From NCBI RefSeq assembly GCF_028743715.1, contig NZ_CP117996.1, positions 434,001 through 498,000 on the forward strand: a DNA stretch of 64,000 nt, read 5' to 3'. Positions 24,599-33,473 of the stretch are shown piece by piece. Under the pieces are notes generated by a model. It was not told the origin of the DNA and searched no databases. It was given only the letters and a program-made list of their open reading frames with translations. Both the position numbers and the translations under genes were made by a program. The stretch comes from Microbacterium sp. Clip185 (GTDB taxonomy: Bacteria > Actinomycetota > Actinomycetes > Actinomycetales > Microbacteriaceae). Each line of letters begins with the position of its first letter. Positions within the stretch are counted from its first letter, which is position 1.

Positions 24599-25440
24599 AG
24601 CGGCTGCGGATCGAGCACGAGACGGGCTTCCGGTACGGCGGCGACGTCTCGGCCTCCTACAACGAGGCGCGGATGCTGCCCGGCACCACCGAGAGCCAGT
24701 TCGTGCTCAGTGCGGCGCTCGAGATCGAGCCGTCGACCGCGGTCAACACCTACGTCGACTACTTCGGCACGCGGGTGAGCGCGTTCGACGTGCTCTCGCC
24801 TCACCAGGCGCTGACGATCACCGCGCGCTCCCTCGTCGAGGTGCGTCCGAGACCCATCGAGCACACCGGCATCACCTGGGACCGGCTCGCCGTCGAGGCA
24901 GCGCGGTCGCTCGAGACGGTCGAGCAGCTGACGCAGACGCACCGCACGCGCCCGCATCCCGAGGTCGCGGAGCTCGCGGCATCCTACGCGTCACGTCACG
25001 ACGACCCGGGCCGCGCGGCGCACGAGATCTGTGTCGCGATCGGGGATGCGGTCGAGTACATGCACGGCGTCACGGGCGTGCACTCCACGGCGATCGACGC
25101 GTGGGAGGCGCGCAAGGGTGTGTGTCAGGACATGGCGCACATCGCGATCGGGGCGCTGCGCTCCGTCGGTATCCCGGCGCGCTACGTGTCGGGGTACCTG
25201 CATCCGCGTCCGCAGGCCGAGGTCGGCGTCGCGGTGACGGGGGAGTCCCACGCCTGGGTCGAATGGTTCGCCGGCGAGTGGACCGGCTTCGACCCGACGA
25301 ACAACATCGAGATCGGCGACCGCCACGTGCTCGTGGGTCGCGGCCGCGACTACAACGACGTGCCCCCGCTGCGCGGCGTGTACGCCGGCCCGTTCAAGAG
25401 CAACCTGCACGTGAAGGTCACGATCACCCGCGAGGCCTGA
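24595..25440 (+). CDS. Transglutaminase-like cysteine peptidase family protein
   Basis: A 281-aa protein with an N-terminal bacterial transglutaminase-associated beta domain (about 1-90) and a transglutaminase-like core. The triad is readable: Cys177 in RKGVCQDMAH, His219 in SHAWVEW and Asp233 in FDPTNN. Such enzymes hydrolyse or transfer peptide amide bonds. In this trio it may cleave or attach the product of the ATP-grasp protein. It is cytoplasmic, with no signal peptide. Confidence 0.87.
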   Translation: MKRLRIEHETGFRYGGDVSASYNEARMLPGTTESQFVLSAALEIEPSTAVNTYVDYFGTRVSAFDVLSPHQALTITARSLVEVRPRPIEHTGITWDRLAVEAARSLETVEQLTQTHRTRPHPEVAELAASYASRHDDPGRAAHEICVAIGDAVEYMHGVTGVHSTAIDAWEARKGVCQDMAHIAIGALRSVGIPARYVSGYLHPRPQAEVGVAVTGESHAWVEWFAGEWTGFDPTNNIEIGDRHVLVGRGRDYNDVPPLRGVYAGPFKSNLHVKVTITREA

Positions 25441-25468
25441 GCCGCTCGCGCGCCTTGCCGTGGCCGCG

Positions 25469-25535
25469 GTCGGAGGATCGGCCGGATGTCGGAGGATGCG
25501 GCCCGAAACCTCCGACTTGGCCCCGGAACTCCGAC
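25469..25535. repeat. GTCGGAGG dyad between convergent genes
   Basis: Two direct copies of GTCGGAGGAT (25469 and 25488) face two inverted copies, ACCTCCGAC (25508) and AACTCCGAC (25527). The element lies between the convergent transglutaminase and MFS genes and may act as a bidirectional terminator. It resembles the other palindromic elements in layout but not in sequence. Confidence 0.6.
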
Positions 25536-25563
25536 GCAACGTCGGCGCCGCGGTCGACGCGCG

Positions 25564-26946
25564 TCAGGGGCGCGGGGCGCGGGCGGTGCGGGTCGGGCTG
25601 TGGCGGATGCGGCGGCGAGCGGCCGCATCCGGGAGGGTGACCGGGGCGGTCGCCGCGGCGACCTCATCGCTGAACTCCTCGGGGGCGACGACGCGCACGG
25701 GTCGGGTCTCGTCGATCTCGAAGCGCAGACGCGCCTCAGGATCCCGGTGCACGCGACCGGATGCGAGGAGCCAGGTGACGCCGATCGCGCAGCCGATGAG
25801 CCCCGCGACGGCGCCGACGTCGATCGCCGTGCGCGGGCCCCAGGCATCGGCGACCCAGCCGGCGATCGGCGCGCCGATCGGCGTGGCGCCCATGATGACC
25901 GCCATGTACAGCGCCAGCACGCGGCCGCGCAGCGCCGGGTCCGTCGTGGTCTGCACGTAGCCGTTCGCCGTGGTCAGGATCGTCACGGTGCTGAAGCCGA
26001 CGAACACGAGGCTCACGGCGTAGAGCGGGTAGGTCGGCATCGCTGCGGAGATGAGCGAGAAGACGCCGAAGGCACCGAGAGCTGCGATCACGACCCGCAT
26101 CCGGGCGCGATCGCGCCGCGCGGCGAGCAGTGCGCCCGCGAGCGAGCCGATCGCGAGGACGGAACTCAGCAGTCCGTACCCGTCGGCCTGCTGCCCGAAC
26201 TGCACCGCCATGGTCGAGGCGAAGATCGGGAAGTTCATGCCGAACGCGGCGATCAGGAACACCATCGCGAAGATGACCTTGAGATCCGGTCGTCCCGCGA
26301 CGTAGCGGAAGCCGTCGGCGAGGCGCGCACCGCCCGGCGCCCTCGTGCGCGGGACCAGCTCGCGTACGCGCACGAGCATGAGTGCGACGAGCATCGCGAG
26401 GAACGTGCCAGCGTTGACCATGAAGACCCAGCCGGTGCCCACGAGCACGATCAGCACGCCGCCGATCGCCGGTCCGAGCAGGCGCGCGGCGTTGAAGGAT
26501 GCGGAGTTGAGGGCGACGGCATTGGAGGCGTCGTCGCGCGACACGATGTCGGTCACGAACGCCTGACGCGCGGGTGCGTCGAACGCGTTCGCGACGCCGA
26601 ACGCCGCCGCGAAGCACCACATGAGCGGCAGTGTCATGACGTTCGTCAGCAGGAGGATGCCCACGGCCACCGCCAGCAGCATCAGCGTCGACTGGGTGAC
26701 CAGCAGCATCCGTCGGCGATCGAAGCGGTCGGCTGCCCAGCCGGTGACGCTCACGAGCACGAGAGGCGGGCCGAACTGCAGCGCCATCGTGACGCCCATG
26801 GCCGTGGCGTCGTTGTCGGTGAGCTGCGTCAGCACGACCCAGTCCTGGGCGGTCGCCTGCATCCACCCGCCGATGTTCGACACCAGCGCACCCAGGAACC
26901 AGACGCGGTAGTTGAACAGCCGCATCGAGCGGAACATCGCGCTCAT
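25564..26946 (-). CDS. MFS exporter, EntS-like
   Basis: A 460-aa MFS permease of the MFS_3/EntS type, with 12 predicted membrane segments. RLFNYRVWFLGALVSNIGGW at the N terminus and GWAADRFDRRRML (motif A) are characteristic. It has a long charged C-terminal tail of about 65 residues. It overlaps the MarR gene by 4 bp and so forms a marR-MFS operon, which suggests export of a drug or metabolite sensed by that regulator. Confidence 0.85.
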   Translation of the reverse strand: MSAMFRSMRLFNYRVWFLGALVSNIGGWMQATAQDWVVLTQLTDNDATAMGVTMALQFGPPLVLVSVTGWAADRFDRRRMLLVTQSTLMLLAVAVGILLLTNVMTLPLMWCFAAAFGVANAFDAPARQAFVTDIVSRDDASNAVALNSASFNAARLLGPAIGGVLIVLVGTGWVFMVNAGTFLAMLVALMLVRVRELVPRTRAPGGARLADGFRYVAGRPDLKVIFAMVFLIAAFGMNFPIFASTMAVQFGQQADGYGLLSSVLAIGSLAGALLAARRDRARMRVVIAALGAFGVFSLISAAMPTYPLYAVSLVFVGFSTVTILTTANGYVQTTTDPALRGRVLALYMAVIMGATPIGAPIAGWVADAWGPRTAIDVGAVAGLIGCAIGVTWLLASGRVHRDPEARLRFEIDETRPVRVVAPEEFSDEVAAATAPVTLPDAAARRRIRHSPTRTARAPRP

Positions 26947-27374
26947 CGCTCGGCCACCTTCCGCAGGATCTCGGATGCGGCGTGCAGCGTCGCGCGCTCA
27001 TCGGCGTCGAGCTCGTCGAGCGCCTCCTCGAGCCAGGCGTTGCGGCGACGCACGGTCTCTTCGACGACGGCGCGGCCCGCATCCGTGAGCACGATGTTGA
27101 CCTTGCGTCGGTCGGTGTCGTCGCTGCGGCGCTCGAGGTAGCCCGACTCCTCGAGGCAGTTGACCGTGCGGTTCATGGACGGCGCGGTCACCCGCTCGCG
27201 CGCGGCGAGCTCGCCGAGCGTGCGGGTGCCGTTGACCTTGAGTGCCATGAGAACCGAGAACTGCCCGTCGCTCATCGTGTCGACCGCGCGCTGGGCGCGC
27301 AGGCGCCGGGCGAGACGGAAGACGGACATGCGCAGCTCTGCCGCTTCGGCGGCGCGGGGGGATTCGTCGGTCAT
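26943..27374 (-). CDS. MarR-family transcriptional regulator
   Basis: A 143-aa MarR protein. LGELAARERVTAPSMNRTV is the recognition helix-turn-helix and SDDTDRRKVNIVLTDAGRAV is the beta wing. The open frame reaches slightly further, but the ATG at 27374 has AAGGA six to seven bases upstream. Both the RBS and part of the start codon region lie inside a 16-bp inverted repeat (27373-27418), so binding there could block expression directly. It is flanked on both sides by MFS pumps on the same strand. Confidence 0.88.
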   Translation of the reverse strand: MTDESPRAAEAAELRMSVFRLARRLRAQRAVDTMSDGQFSVLMALKVNGTRTLGELAARERVTAPSMNRTVNCLEESGYLERRSDDTDRRKVNIVLTDAGRAVVEETVRRRNAWLEEALDELDADERATLHAASEILRKVAER

Positions 27375-27418
27375 CTCGATCCTTAGCATAGCTCATTAGT
27401 CTTGCTAAGGATCGAGAT
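27373..27418. promoter_or_regulatory. 16-bp perfect inverted repeat at the marR start
   Basis: ATCTCGATCCTTAGCA (27373-27388) and TGCTAAGGATCGAGAT (27403-27418) are perfectly complementary with a 14-base spacer. The element fills the gap between the upstream MFS gene (stop at 27421) and marR (start at 27374). The TTAGCA/TGCTAA core is typical of MarR operators. The same repeat could also fold as a terminator for the upstream gene. Confidence 0.7.
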
Positions 27419-27420
27419 GG

Positions 27421-29010
27421 CTACCCCTTCTCGACCTCTTCTGGACGCCGCACGCCGAGGGTGAGGGTCGCCACCAGACCCACGGCGATGAATCCCGCCG
27501 CGGTGAACGCGGCGTAGCGGGTCCCGTCGGAGAAGGCCGTCTCGGCGGCGGTCGCGATCTCGGCCGTCTGCGGGTTCGCGGCCAGGCCCGCGATGGCCCC
27601 GCCCGCGGAGTCGACAACGCTCGACACGATCTCGTCGCGCTGGGATGCCGGCACTCCCGCACCGTCGAGCGAGCTCGCCAGCAGGCCGCCGGTCGAGGTG
27701 AACAGCACGGTTCCGAGGATCGCGACGCCGAGGGCCGCGCCGACCTGGCGGGAGGTGGACTGCGTGCCCGAACCCTGCCCGGAGAGCTCGACCGGCACGT
27801 CCTGCAGGATGACGCCCGTGAGCTGTGCGGTCGCGAGTCCGACGCCGAAGCCGTAGACGAAGAGCGCCGGCAGCAGCCAGCCCCACGCCGCATCCGGGGC
27901 GACGACGAGGCCGACCCAGACGACGCCGATGATCTCGGCGAGCAGCCCTACTCGCACGATCGTGAGGGGGGTGATGTGTCCGGATGCGGCGCCGGCGAAT
28001 CCGCTCGCGACGAAGGAGCCGATCGCGAGAGCCAGGAGCACCAGGCCGGTCTGCAGCGCGTCGAAGCCGAGCACGAACTGCAGCCACAGCGGGAGTGACA
28101 GGATGATGCCGAACTCGCCCAGGGCGACCGTGAGCGCGACGAGGTTGCCGTCGCGGAAGGTTCCGATGCGGAACAGGGAGAGATCGAGCAGCGCCGCGCG
28201 TCCGCGGTGCACCCGGTGCACGCTCCACGAGATGAAGGCGACGAGTGCGACGACGGCGATCGCGAAGGCCACGGGCACGGGCGAGATCGAGAACGGCCAG
28301 GTGAACGAGCCGAGCGAGAAGGTGGTGTCGGTGTTCTGCCACCAGCCGTAGGTGCGCCCTTCGATGAGTCCGAACACGAGCGAGCCGAAGAGGATGACGG
28401 ACAGGAGGGCGCCCACCCCGTCGATGCCGCGCCGGGCCGACTCCCGCGACTCCGGGACGGTCAGCAGTACGCCGATCACGATGATGACCGCGAGAGGCAG
28501 ATTGATGCCGAAGGCCCAGCGCCACGAGAACGCCGTGGTGAGCCAGCCGCCCAGCAGTGGTCCGACGGCCGCCATGCCGCCGATCGTCGAGCCCCACACG
28601 GCGAACGCGATGCCGCGCTCCTTGCCGCGGAAGGTCGCGTTGATGAGGGAGAGGGTCGTCGGCAGGATCATCGCGCCGCCGACGCCCTGCACGAGTCGGG
28701 CGAGGATCAGCAGGCGTCCGTCGGGGGCGAGCGCTGCGCCGATGGAGGCGAGCGCGAACAGGACGACGCCGATGAGCATGAGCCGTCGCCTGCCGATGCG
28801 GTCGGCGATCGACCCGAACAGCAGGAGGAACGCGGCGAAGACGAGCGTGTACGCCTCCTGGATCCACTGCACCTCGGTCGAGGAGACGCCGAGTTCGTCG
28901 ACGATCGAGGGCACCGCGACGTTCACGATCGTCGAGTCGACGATGATCAGCGACACGGCGACGCTGATGAAGACCAGGCCCGCCCAGCGACGGGATGACG
29001 GAGCGTCCAT
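27421..29010 (-). CDS. MFS multidrug exporter, DHA2 (EmrB/QacA) type
   Basis: A 529-aa permease with 14 predicted membrane segments. IIVDSTIVNVAVPSIVDELG in segment 1 is the DHA2 motif D1, GSIADRIGRRRLML is motif A and GPLLGGWLTT is motif C, the antiporter motif. It is probably a proton-driven exporter of hydrophobic compounds. It lies directly upstream of marR on the same strand, separated only by the operator-like palindrome, so it may belong to the same regulon. The 78-bp gap to the divergent hydrolase gene holds its promoter. Confidence 0.88.
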   Translation of the reverse strand: MDAPSSRRWAGLVFISVAVSLIIVDSTIVNVAVPSIVDELGVSSTEVQWIQEAYTLVFAAFLLLFGSIADRIGRRRLMLIGVVLFALASIGAALAPDGRLLILARLVQGVGGAMILPTTLSLINATFRGKERGIAFAVWGSTIGGMAAVGPLLGGWLTTAFSWRWAFGINLPLAVIIVIGVLLTVPESRESARRGIDGVGALLSVILFGSLVFGLIEGRTYGWWQNTDTTFSLGSFTWPFSISPVPVAFAIAVVALVAFISWSVHRVHRGRAALLDLSLFRIGTFRDGNLVALTVALGEFGIILSLPLWLQFVLGFDALQTGLVLLALAIGSFVASGFAGAASGHITPLTIVRVGLLAEIIGVVWVGLVVAPDAAWGWLLPALFVYGFGVGLATAQLTGVILQDVPVELSGQGSGTQSTSRQVGAALGVAILGTVLFTSTGGLLASSLDGAGVPASQRDEIVSSVVDSAGGAIAGLAANPQTAEIATAAETAFSDGTRYAAFTAAGFIAVGLVATLTLGVRRPEEVEKG

Positions 29011-29088
29011 GATTTGTCTCGCTTTTCTAGCTTTCTCGACGAGAGACTACACCCGTCCGAGCCGCGCGCGACCCATAACATCGAGAGC

Positions 29089-29937
29089 ATGCCGGAGTTC
29101 ACCGACGCGCTCGGCGTCGCGATCGTCTATGACGTCCATCCCGCCCAGGGCACCGCGCGCGGTGTCATCCAACTGCTCCACGGCGTCGGTGAGCACGCGG
29201 GCCGTTATCCCGTGCTCATCTCCGCCCTCACCGCCGCGGGCTTCACGGTGTACGCGGACGACCACCGCGGGCACGGGCGCACAGGCCTCAAGCAGTGGGG
29301 GGATCCCGCGCGGCTCGGCCGGCTCGGCCGCGGCGGGCACCGGGCGGCGGTGGATGCCATCTGGCAGCTCACCCGCCGCATCCGCGACCAGAACCCCGAC
29401 CTGCCGCTCGTGCTGCTGGGTCACTCCTGGGGGTCCTTCCTCGCGCAGATCCTGGTGAACCGGCATCCGGAGGCGTACGACGCCGTCGTGCTGTCCGGGT
29501 CGGCGCTGCGCCTGCCCGGCACACTGAACGCCGGCAACCTCAACGCGCCCTGGCGGCGCGAGGATGCCACGGGCACCGCCTGGCTCGCGAGCGACCTCTC
29601 GGTCGGACGCGCCTTCATCGACGATCCCCTCACCACGAGCACACCGCTGCTGAAGCTCTTCGGCCCCGTCGACGCCGCGCGGTTGTTCGGCCGTCCGCGC
29701 CGGAGCCTGGGCCGCGACATCCCGATCCTGCTCATGGTCGGGCGTGAGGACACCGTGGGCGGCCCCCGCAGCGTCCACAAGCTCGCCGCCGAGTACCGCG
29801 AACGATCCGGGCTCACCGACGTCACGACCCTCGTCTACCCGGGCGCGCGCCACGAGATCTTCAACGAGGTGATGCAGGCCGACGTGCGCGCCGACCTCCT
29901 GGCCTGGCTCGACGCCCGCATCCCCTCCCGCGTCTGA
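29089..29937 (+). CDS. Alpha/beta hydrolase, monoacylglycerol lipase-like
   Basis: A 282-aa serine hydrolase of the lysophospholipase/monoacylglycerol lipase group. LLHGVGEHAGRY is the oxyanion loop, DDHRGHGRTG follows, GHSWGSF carries the nucleophile serine, and PGARHEIFNE carries the catalytic histidine. There is no signal peptide. TAACAT lies seven bases before the ATG with no RBS, another leaderless-looking start. The lipid or ester substrate is not defined. Confidence 0.85.
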   Translation: MPEFTDALGVAIVYDVHPAQGTARGVIQLLHGVGEHAGRYPVLISALTAAGFTVYADDHRGHGRTGLKQWGDPARLGRLGRGGHRAAVDAIWQLTRRIRDQNPDLPLVLLGHSWGSFLAQILVNRHPEAYDAVVLSGSALRLPGTLNAGNLNAPWRREDATGTAWLASDLSVGRAFIDDPLTTSTPLLKLFGPVDAARLFGRPRRSLGRDIPILLMVGREDTVGGPRSVHKLAAEYRERSGLTDVTTLVYPGARHEIFNEVMQADVRADLLAWLDARIPSRV

Positions 29938-29992
29938 GCCGCCCTTCCTCCCGCGAGGGGACGGCGGCGGCGACGCGGGGGAGCGGGCGACC

Positions 29993-29998
29993 TAGGCT
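29993..29998 (+). promoter_or_regulatory. TAGGCT -10 element, leaderless-type start
   Basis: TAGGCT, then GAGAGC, then the ATG of the lipoate ligase gene at 30005. There is no RBS. Spacing is identical to that in front of the ATP-grasp gene. Confidence 0.5.
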
Positions 29999-30004
29999 GA
30001 GAGC

Positions 30005-31054
30005 ATGCACGGTGAGTACAAGGTCCCCGGGGGCAAGCTCGTTGTCGTCGATCTCGAGGTGCGGGAGGGGCGCATCGCCGACGTGCACCTCGCCGGCGAC
30101 TTCTTCCTCGAGCCGGACGAGGCGCTGATCGACATCAACCGGGCGATCGAGGGACTCTCGGTCGAGACGGATGCGGCCGCGATCGCCGCCGCGGTGCGCC
30201 AGGCGCTTCCGGACGGCGCGCAGCTGCTCGGCTTCTCGCCCGAGGCGGTCGGCACGGTCGTTCGACGGGCGCTGGTCACCGCTCCCGGATGGAAGGACTT
30301 CTCCTGGGAGGTCGTGCACGACGCGCCCGTCTCGCCGCGGATGAACCTCGCGCTCGACGAGGTGCTCACCGCCCGCGTCGGCGACGGTCGCCGCAACCCC
30401 ACGCTCCGGCTCTGGGAGTGGAACGAGTCCGCCGTGGTCATCGGCTCGTTCCAGTCGCTGCGCAACGAGGTCGACCCGGAGGGTGCGGCGCGCCACGGCT
30501 ACGACGTCGTGCGCCGGATCTCGGGCGGCGGCGCGATGATGATGGGCGCCAACGCGATCATCACGTACTCGCTGTACGTGCCGGCATCCCTCGTGGCCGG
30601 CATGACGTTCGCCGACTCGTACGCGTTCCTCGACGACTGGGCGCTGCAGGCGCTGCGCTCGCTCGGGGTGGAGGCCACGTACCAGCCGCTCAACGACATC
30701 TCCTCCCCGCAGGGCAAGATCGGCGGTGCCGCGCAGAAGCGCCTCGCCAACGGCGGCGTGCTGCACCACGCGACCCTGAGCTATGACCTCGATGGCGAGG
30801 TCATGACCGAGGTGCTGCGCATCGGCCGCGAGAAGCTGAGCGACAAGGGCACGGTGTCAGCCGCGAAGCGCGTCGACCCGCTGCGGCGCCAGACGGGGCT
30901 GCCGCGAGAGCAGATCATCGAACGGTTCATCAGCACCTTCTCCACCATGTACGGCGCGACCACCGGGCATATCACCGAAGAGGAATACGCCGAAGCGGAG
31001 GCGCTCGTTCAGAGCAAGTTCGCGACGGATGCGTGGCTGCAGCGCGTGCCGTGA
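30005..31054 (+). CDS. lplA: Lipoate--protein ligase A with N-terminal accessory domain
   Basis: A 349-aa enzyme that attaches lipoate to 2-oxo-acid dehydrogenase subunits. Residues about 1-85 resemble the accessory (LplB or LplA C-terminal) domain, and about 95-330 form the catalytic biotin/lipoyl transferase domain. RRISGGGAMMMGANAI and QGKIGGAAQKR, with Lys238, are the active-site blocks. The domain order is the reverse of Escherichia coli LplA, where the accessory domain is C-terminal. It ends in a 4-bp overlap with the DNA methyltransferase start. Confidence 0.85.
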   Translation: MHGEYKVPGGKLVVVDLEVREGRIADVHLAGDFFLEPDEALIDINRAIEGLSVETDAAAIAAAVRQALPDGAQLLGFSPEAVGTVVRRALVTAPGWKDFSWEVVHDAPVSPRMNLALDEVLTARVGDGRRNPTLRLWEWNESAVVIGSFQSLRNEVDPEGAARHGYDVVRRISGGGAMMMGANAIITYSLYVPASLVAGMTFADSYAFLDDWALQALRSLGVEATYQPLNDISSPQGKIGGAAQKRLANGGVLHHATLSYDLDGEVMTEVLRIGREKLSDKGTVSAAKRVDPLRRQTGLPREQIIERFISTFSTMYGATTGHITEEEYAEAEALVQSKFATDAWLQRVP

Positions 31055-31917
31055 CCGAACCCACCCGCGGAACCGTCGCCATCCACCACGGCGACAACCT
31101 GGCCATCGCGAAGGAGCTCCCCTCCGGAGCCTTCACGCTCGTCTACCTCGATCCGCCGTTCAACACGGGGCGCTCCCGCATCCGCGCGATCGAGACGGCG
31201 ACCGCGTCCACCCCGGATGCGGTCTCGCGTCCTGGCTTCCGCGGGCAGGAGTACGCGCGCCTTCGGGGCGACCTGCGCGCGTACGACGACCGGTTCGACG
31301 ACTACTGGGGGTTCCTCGAGCCCCGGTTGCTCGAGGCCTGGCGTCTGCTCGCCGACGACGGCACGTTGTACCTGCATCTCGACTACCGCGAGGTGCACTA
31401 CGCGAAGGTCATGCTCGACGCCCTCTTCGGTCGCGAGCGGTTCTTGAACGAGATCGTGTGGGCCTACGACTACGGCGCCAAGAGCCGCCGCCGGTGGCCG
31501 ACGAAGCACGAGACGATCCTCGTGTACGTGAAGGACCCGGCCCGGTACTTCTTCGACGCCGACGCGGTGGACCGCGAGCCGTACATGGCGCCGGGGCTCG
31601 TCACGGCGGAGAAAGCGGCGCGCGGCAAGCTGCCCACCGACGTGTGGTGGCACACGATCGTGCCGACCTCCGGCAGCGAGAAGACCGGGTACCCGACGCA
31701 GAAGCCCGAGGGCGTCCTGCGTCGGATCGTGCAGGCATCGAGCCGTCCCGGCGATGCCGTGCTCGACCTCTTCGCGGGCAGCGGCACGACCGGCGCGGTC
31801 GCCGCTCCCCTCGGCCGGCATGCGGTGCTCGTGGATGACAACGCGGATGCGGTCGCCGTCATGCGTCAGCGGATGCCGCGCGCCGTCCTCATCCCACCCC
31901 TGTCCCGCGAGGCCTGA
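31051..31917 (+). CDS. Solitary site-specific DNA methyltransferase (amino-MTase)
   Basis: A 288-aa N6-adenine or N4-cytosine methyltransferase. DPPFNTG (motif IV, Asp34) precedes DLFAGSGTTG (motif I, about 238-247), the order of the beta class. No endonuclease or specificity subunit is adjacent, and the gene is tucked behind lplA with a GTGA overlap, so it looks like an orphan regulatory or housekeeping methylase. A longer frame starts at GTG 31033, but GTG 31051 fits the coupling. The target sequence cannot be told. Confidence 0.83.
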   Translation: MTEPTRGTVAIHHGDNLAIAKELPSGAFTLVYLDPPFNTGRSRIRAIETATASTPDAVSRPGFRGQEYARLRGDLRAYDDRFDDYWGFLEPRLLEAWRLLADDGTLYLHLDYREVHYAKVMLDALFGRERFLNEIVWAYDYGAKSRRRWPTKHETILVYVKDPARYFFDADAVDREPYMAPGLVTAEKAARGKLPTDVWWHTIVPTSGSEKTGYPTQKPEGVLRRIVQASSRPGDAVLDLFAGSGTTGAVAAPLGRHAVLVDDNADAVAVMRQRMPRAVLIPPLSREA

Positions 31918-31931
31918 GCCCGCGCTCGGGA

Positions 31932-32006
31932 CCCGCGAGACTGCATCCGCGCCACGAGATCACGGGTAAACACCGTGATCTCGTGCTCGAGATGCATTCT
32001 CGCGGG
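31932..32006. repeat. Nested palindrome of about 75 bp, copy A
   Basis: Outer arms GCGAGACTGCAT and ATGCATTCTCGC (one mismatch) enclose inner arms CACGAGATCACGG and CCGTGATCTCGTG with the loop GTAAACA. Two more copies lie at 57814 and 62246. It sits between the convergent methyltransferase and carboxylesterase genes. Confidence 0.85.
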
Positions 32007-32021
32007 AAAAGAAGGGGAGCG

Positions 32022-33473
32022 TCAGAGCAGCGCGGCCGTGCCGGCGTAGCCGTCTTCGACGACGGGGGAGTCGACGTCGAAGACCTGCGTGATGCCGGGG
32101 GCCTCGCGCCACGGCGTCCAGGGCGCCCGATGCTCGCGGATGAAGGCCACCGCCGTCGCGTGCATCCGTTCGGCGAGGGATGCGGGCGGGTTGGCTCCCG
32201 CGATCCGGGCCACGCCGTCCGCCTCGAGCCGCCCGAACCAGAACGGCACGTCGAGGCAGTGGCAGGCCCAGCCGATCGTCGGCGAGGGCCACGTGAACCG
32301 GTACGCCCACGTCGGGGCAGCCGACCGGCGGGCATCCGCCACGCGCGGCACGAGCGCGCCGAAGACGCGGTCGGTCACATAGCGCCCGAGCACGGCGGCG
32401 GTCCCCTTCGCGCGCGGGCCGGGGTTGTCCCGCAGGTAGGCGCGCCGCCGGCGGCGGTCGAGCCCCAGGATCGCAAGTGCCAGCCAGGCCGGGACGAGGC
32501 GGAGCTTCGGGGCGAAGGAGTCGGTCACCATCGTGAACTCGTCGGCCGTGGAGCCGATCAGCAGCGGCTTGTCGGCGCCGACGCCCGAGGCGATCGAGGT
32601 CGGGGTGTCGGTGCGGAGCAGCTCGCCGTCGACGGCGGGGCCCCACGCGCGCTCGGCGATCATCTCCCGCAGCGGTGCGAGCCGTCCGCGGTGCGGGGCG
32701 AGCTCGATCGTGCTCTGCAGGGCGTGCAGCCTCTCCTCGGGAACCGAGGCGAAACCGTCGAGATCGGCGCTCACTCCGGCCGCGACGGCCAGGCGGGCGG
32801 CGCGGGCGCGCGCCTCGTCGAGCGGAACATCTCCCAGGGCGCCGGAGATCGACCAGGCTGCCGCGAAAAGGTGCTGCGCCGCCGGCATCCCGAGCAGCGT
32901 CAGCACCGCCCCGCCGCCGGCGGACTGTCCGCCGATCGTCACCCGGGCGGGGTCGCCGCCGAACGCGGCGATGTTCTGCTGCACCCACTCGAGGGCAGCC
33001 ATCCAGTCCCGCACGCCGCGATTGCTCACCGCGCCCTCGATCGCCCCGAAGCCGTCGAAGCCGAGCCGGTACGAGAGGGTCACGACGACGATCCCCTGGC
33101 GGGCGAACGTGTCACCGTCGTACCAGGGGCTCGCGGGCGAGCCGGAGATGTAGCCGCCGCCGTGAATCCACACGAGGACGGGGAAGCCGTCCGCCGCATC
33201 CGTGTCGGGGGTGAAGACGTTCACGTTGAGCGTCGCCTCGCCCGGCACGGACGGCTCGGGGATGAGGGTGATGCCGGTGTCGCCGCGCTGCGGGGTCGGG
33301 CCGTAGGAGGTCGCGTCGCGCACGCCGTCCCACGGTGCCACGGGCTGAGGCGCCGCGAAGCGGTTCGCGCCGACCGGGGCGGCCGCGAAGGGGATGCCGA
33401 GGAAGGCGAGGGAGCCCGGCCGGCGGACGCCGCGAAGGGCGCCGGTCGAGACGGTGACGAGAGGATCGGTCAT
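32022..33473 (-). CDS. Type B carboxylesterase
   Basis: A 483-aa carboxylesterase/lipase of the cholinesterase fold. LVWIHGGGYISG is the oxyanion hole. GGQSAGGG carries the nucleophile Ser184, and the catalytic acid and histidine should lie in the C-terminal half. There is no signal peptide, so it is intracellular. The ATG at 33473 overlaps the TetR gene stop by 4 bp, so the regulator and esterase are cotranscribed. The substrate is probably a xenobiotic or plant ester, but that is inference. Confidence 0.85.
   Translation of the reverse strand: MTDPLVTVSTGALRGVRRPGSLAFLGIPFAAAPVGANRFAAPQPVAPWDGVRDATSYGPTPQRGDTGITLIPEPSVPGEATLNVNVFTPDTDAADGFPVLVWIHGGGYISGSPASPWYDGDTFARQGIVVVTLSYRLGFDGFGAIEGAVSNRGVRDWMAALEWVQQNIAAFGGDPARVTIGGQSAGGGAVLTLLGMPAAQHLFAAAWSISGALGDVPLDEARARAARLAVAAGVSADLDGFASVPEERLHALQSTIELAPHRGRLAPLREMIAERAWGPAVDGELLRTDTPTSIASGVGADKPLLIGSTADEFTMVTDSFAPKLRLVPAWLALAILGLDRRRRRAYLRDNPGPRAKGTAAVLGRYVTDRVFGALVPRVADARRSAAPTWAYRFTWPSPTIGWACHCLDVPFWFGRLEADGVARIAGANPPASLAERMHATAVAFIREHRAPWTPWREAPGITQVFDVDSPVVEDGYAGTAALL

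Noticed and set aside
31051..31917. A restriction-modification system
   Set aside because: No endonuclease, specificity subunit or mobile-element context accompanies the methyltransferase.
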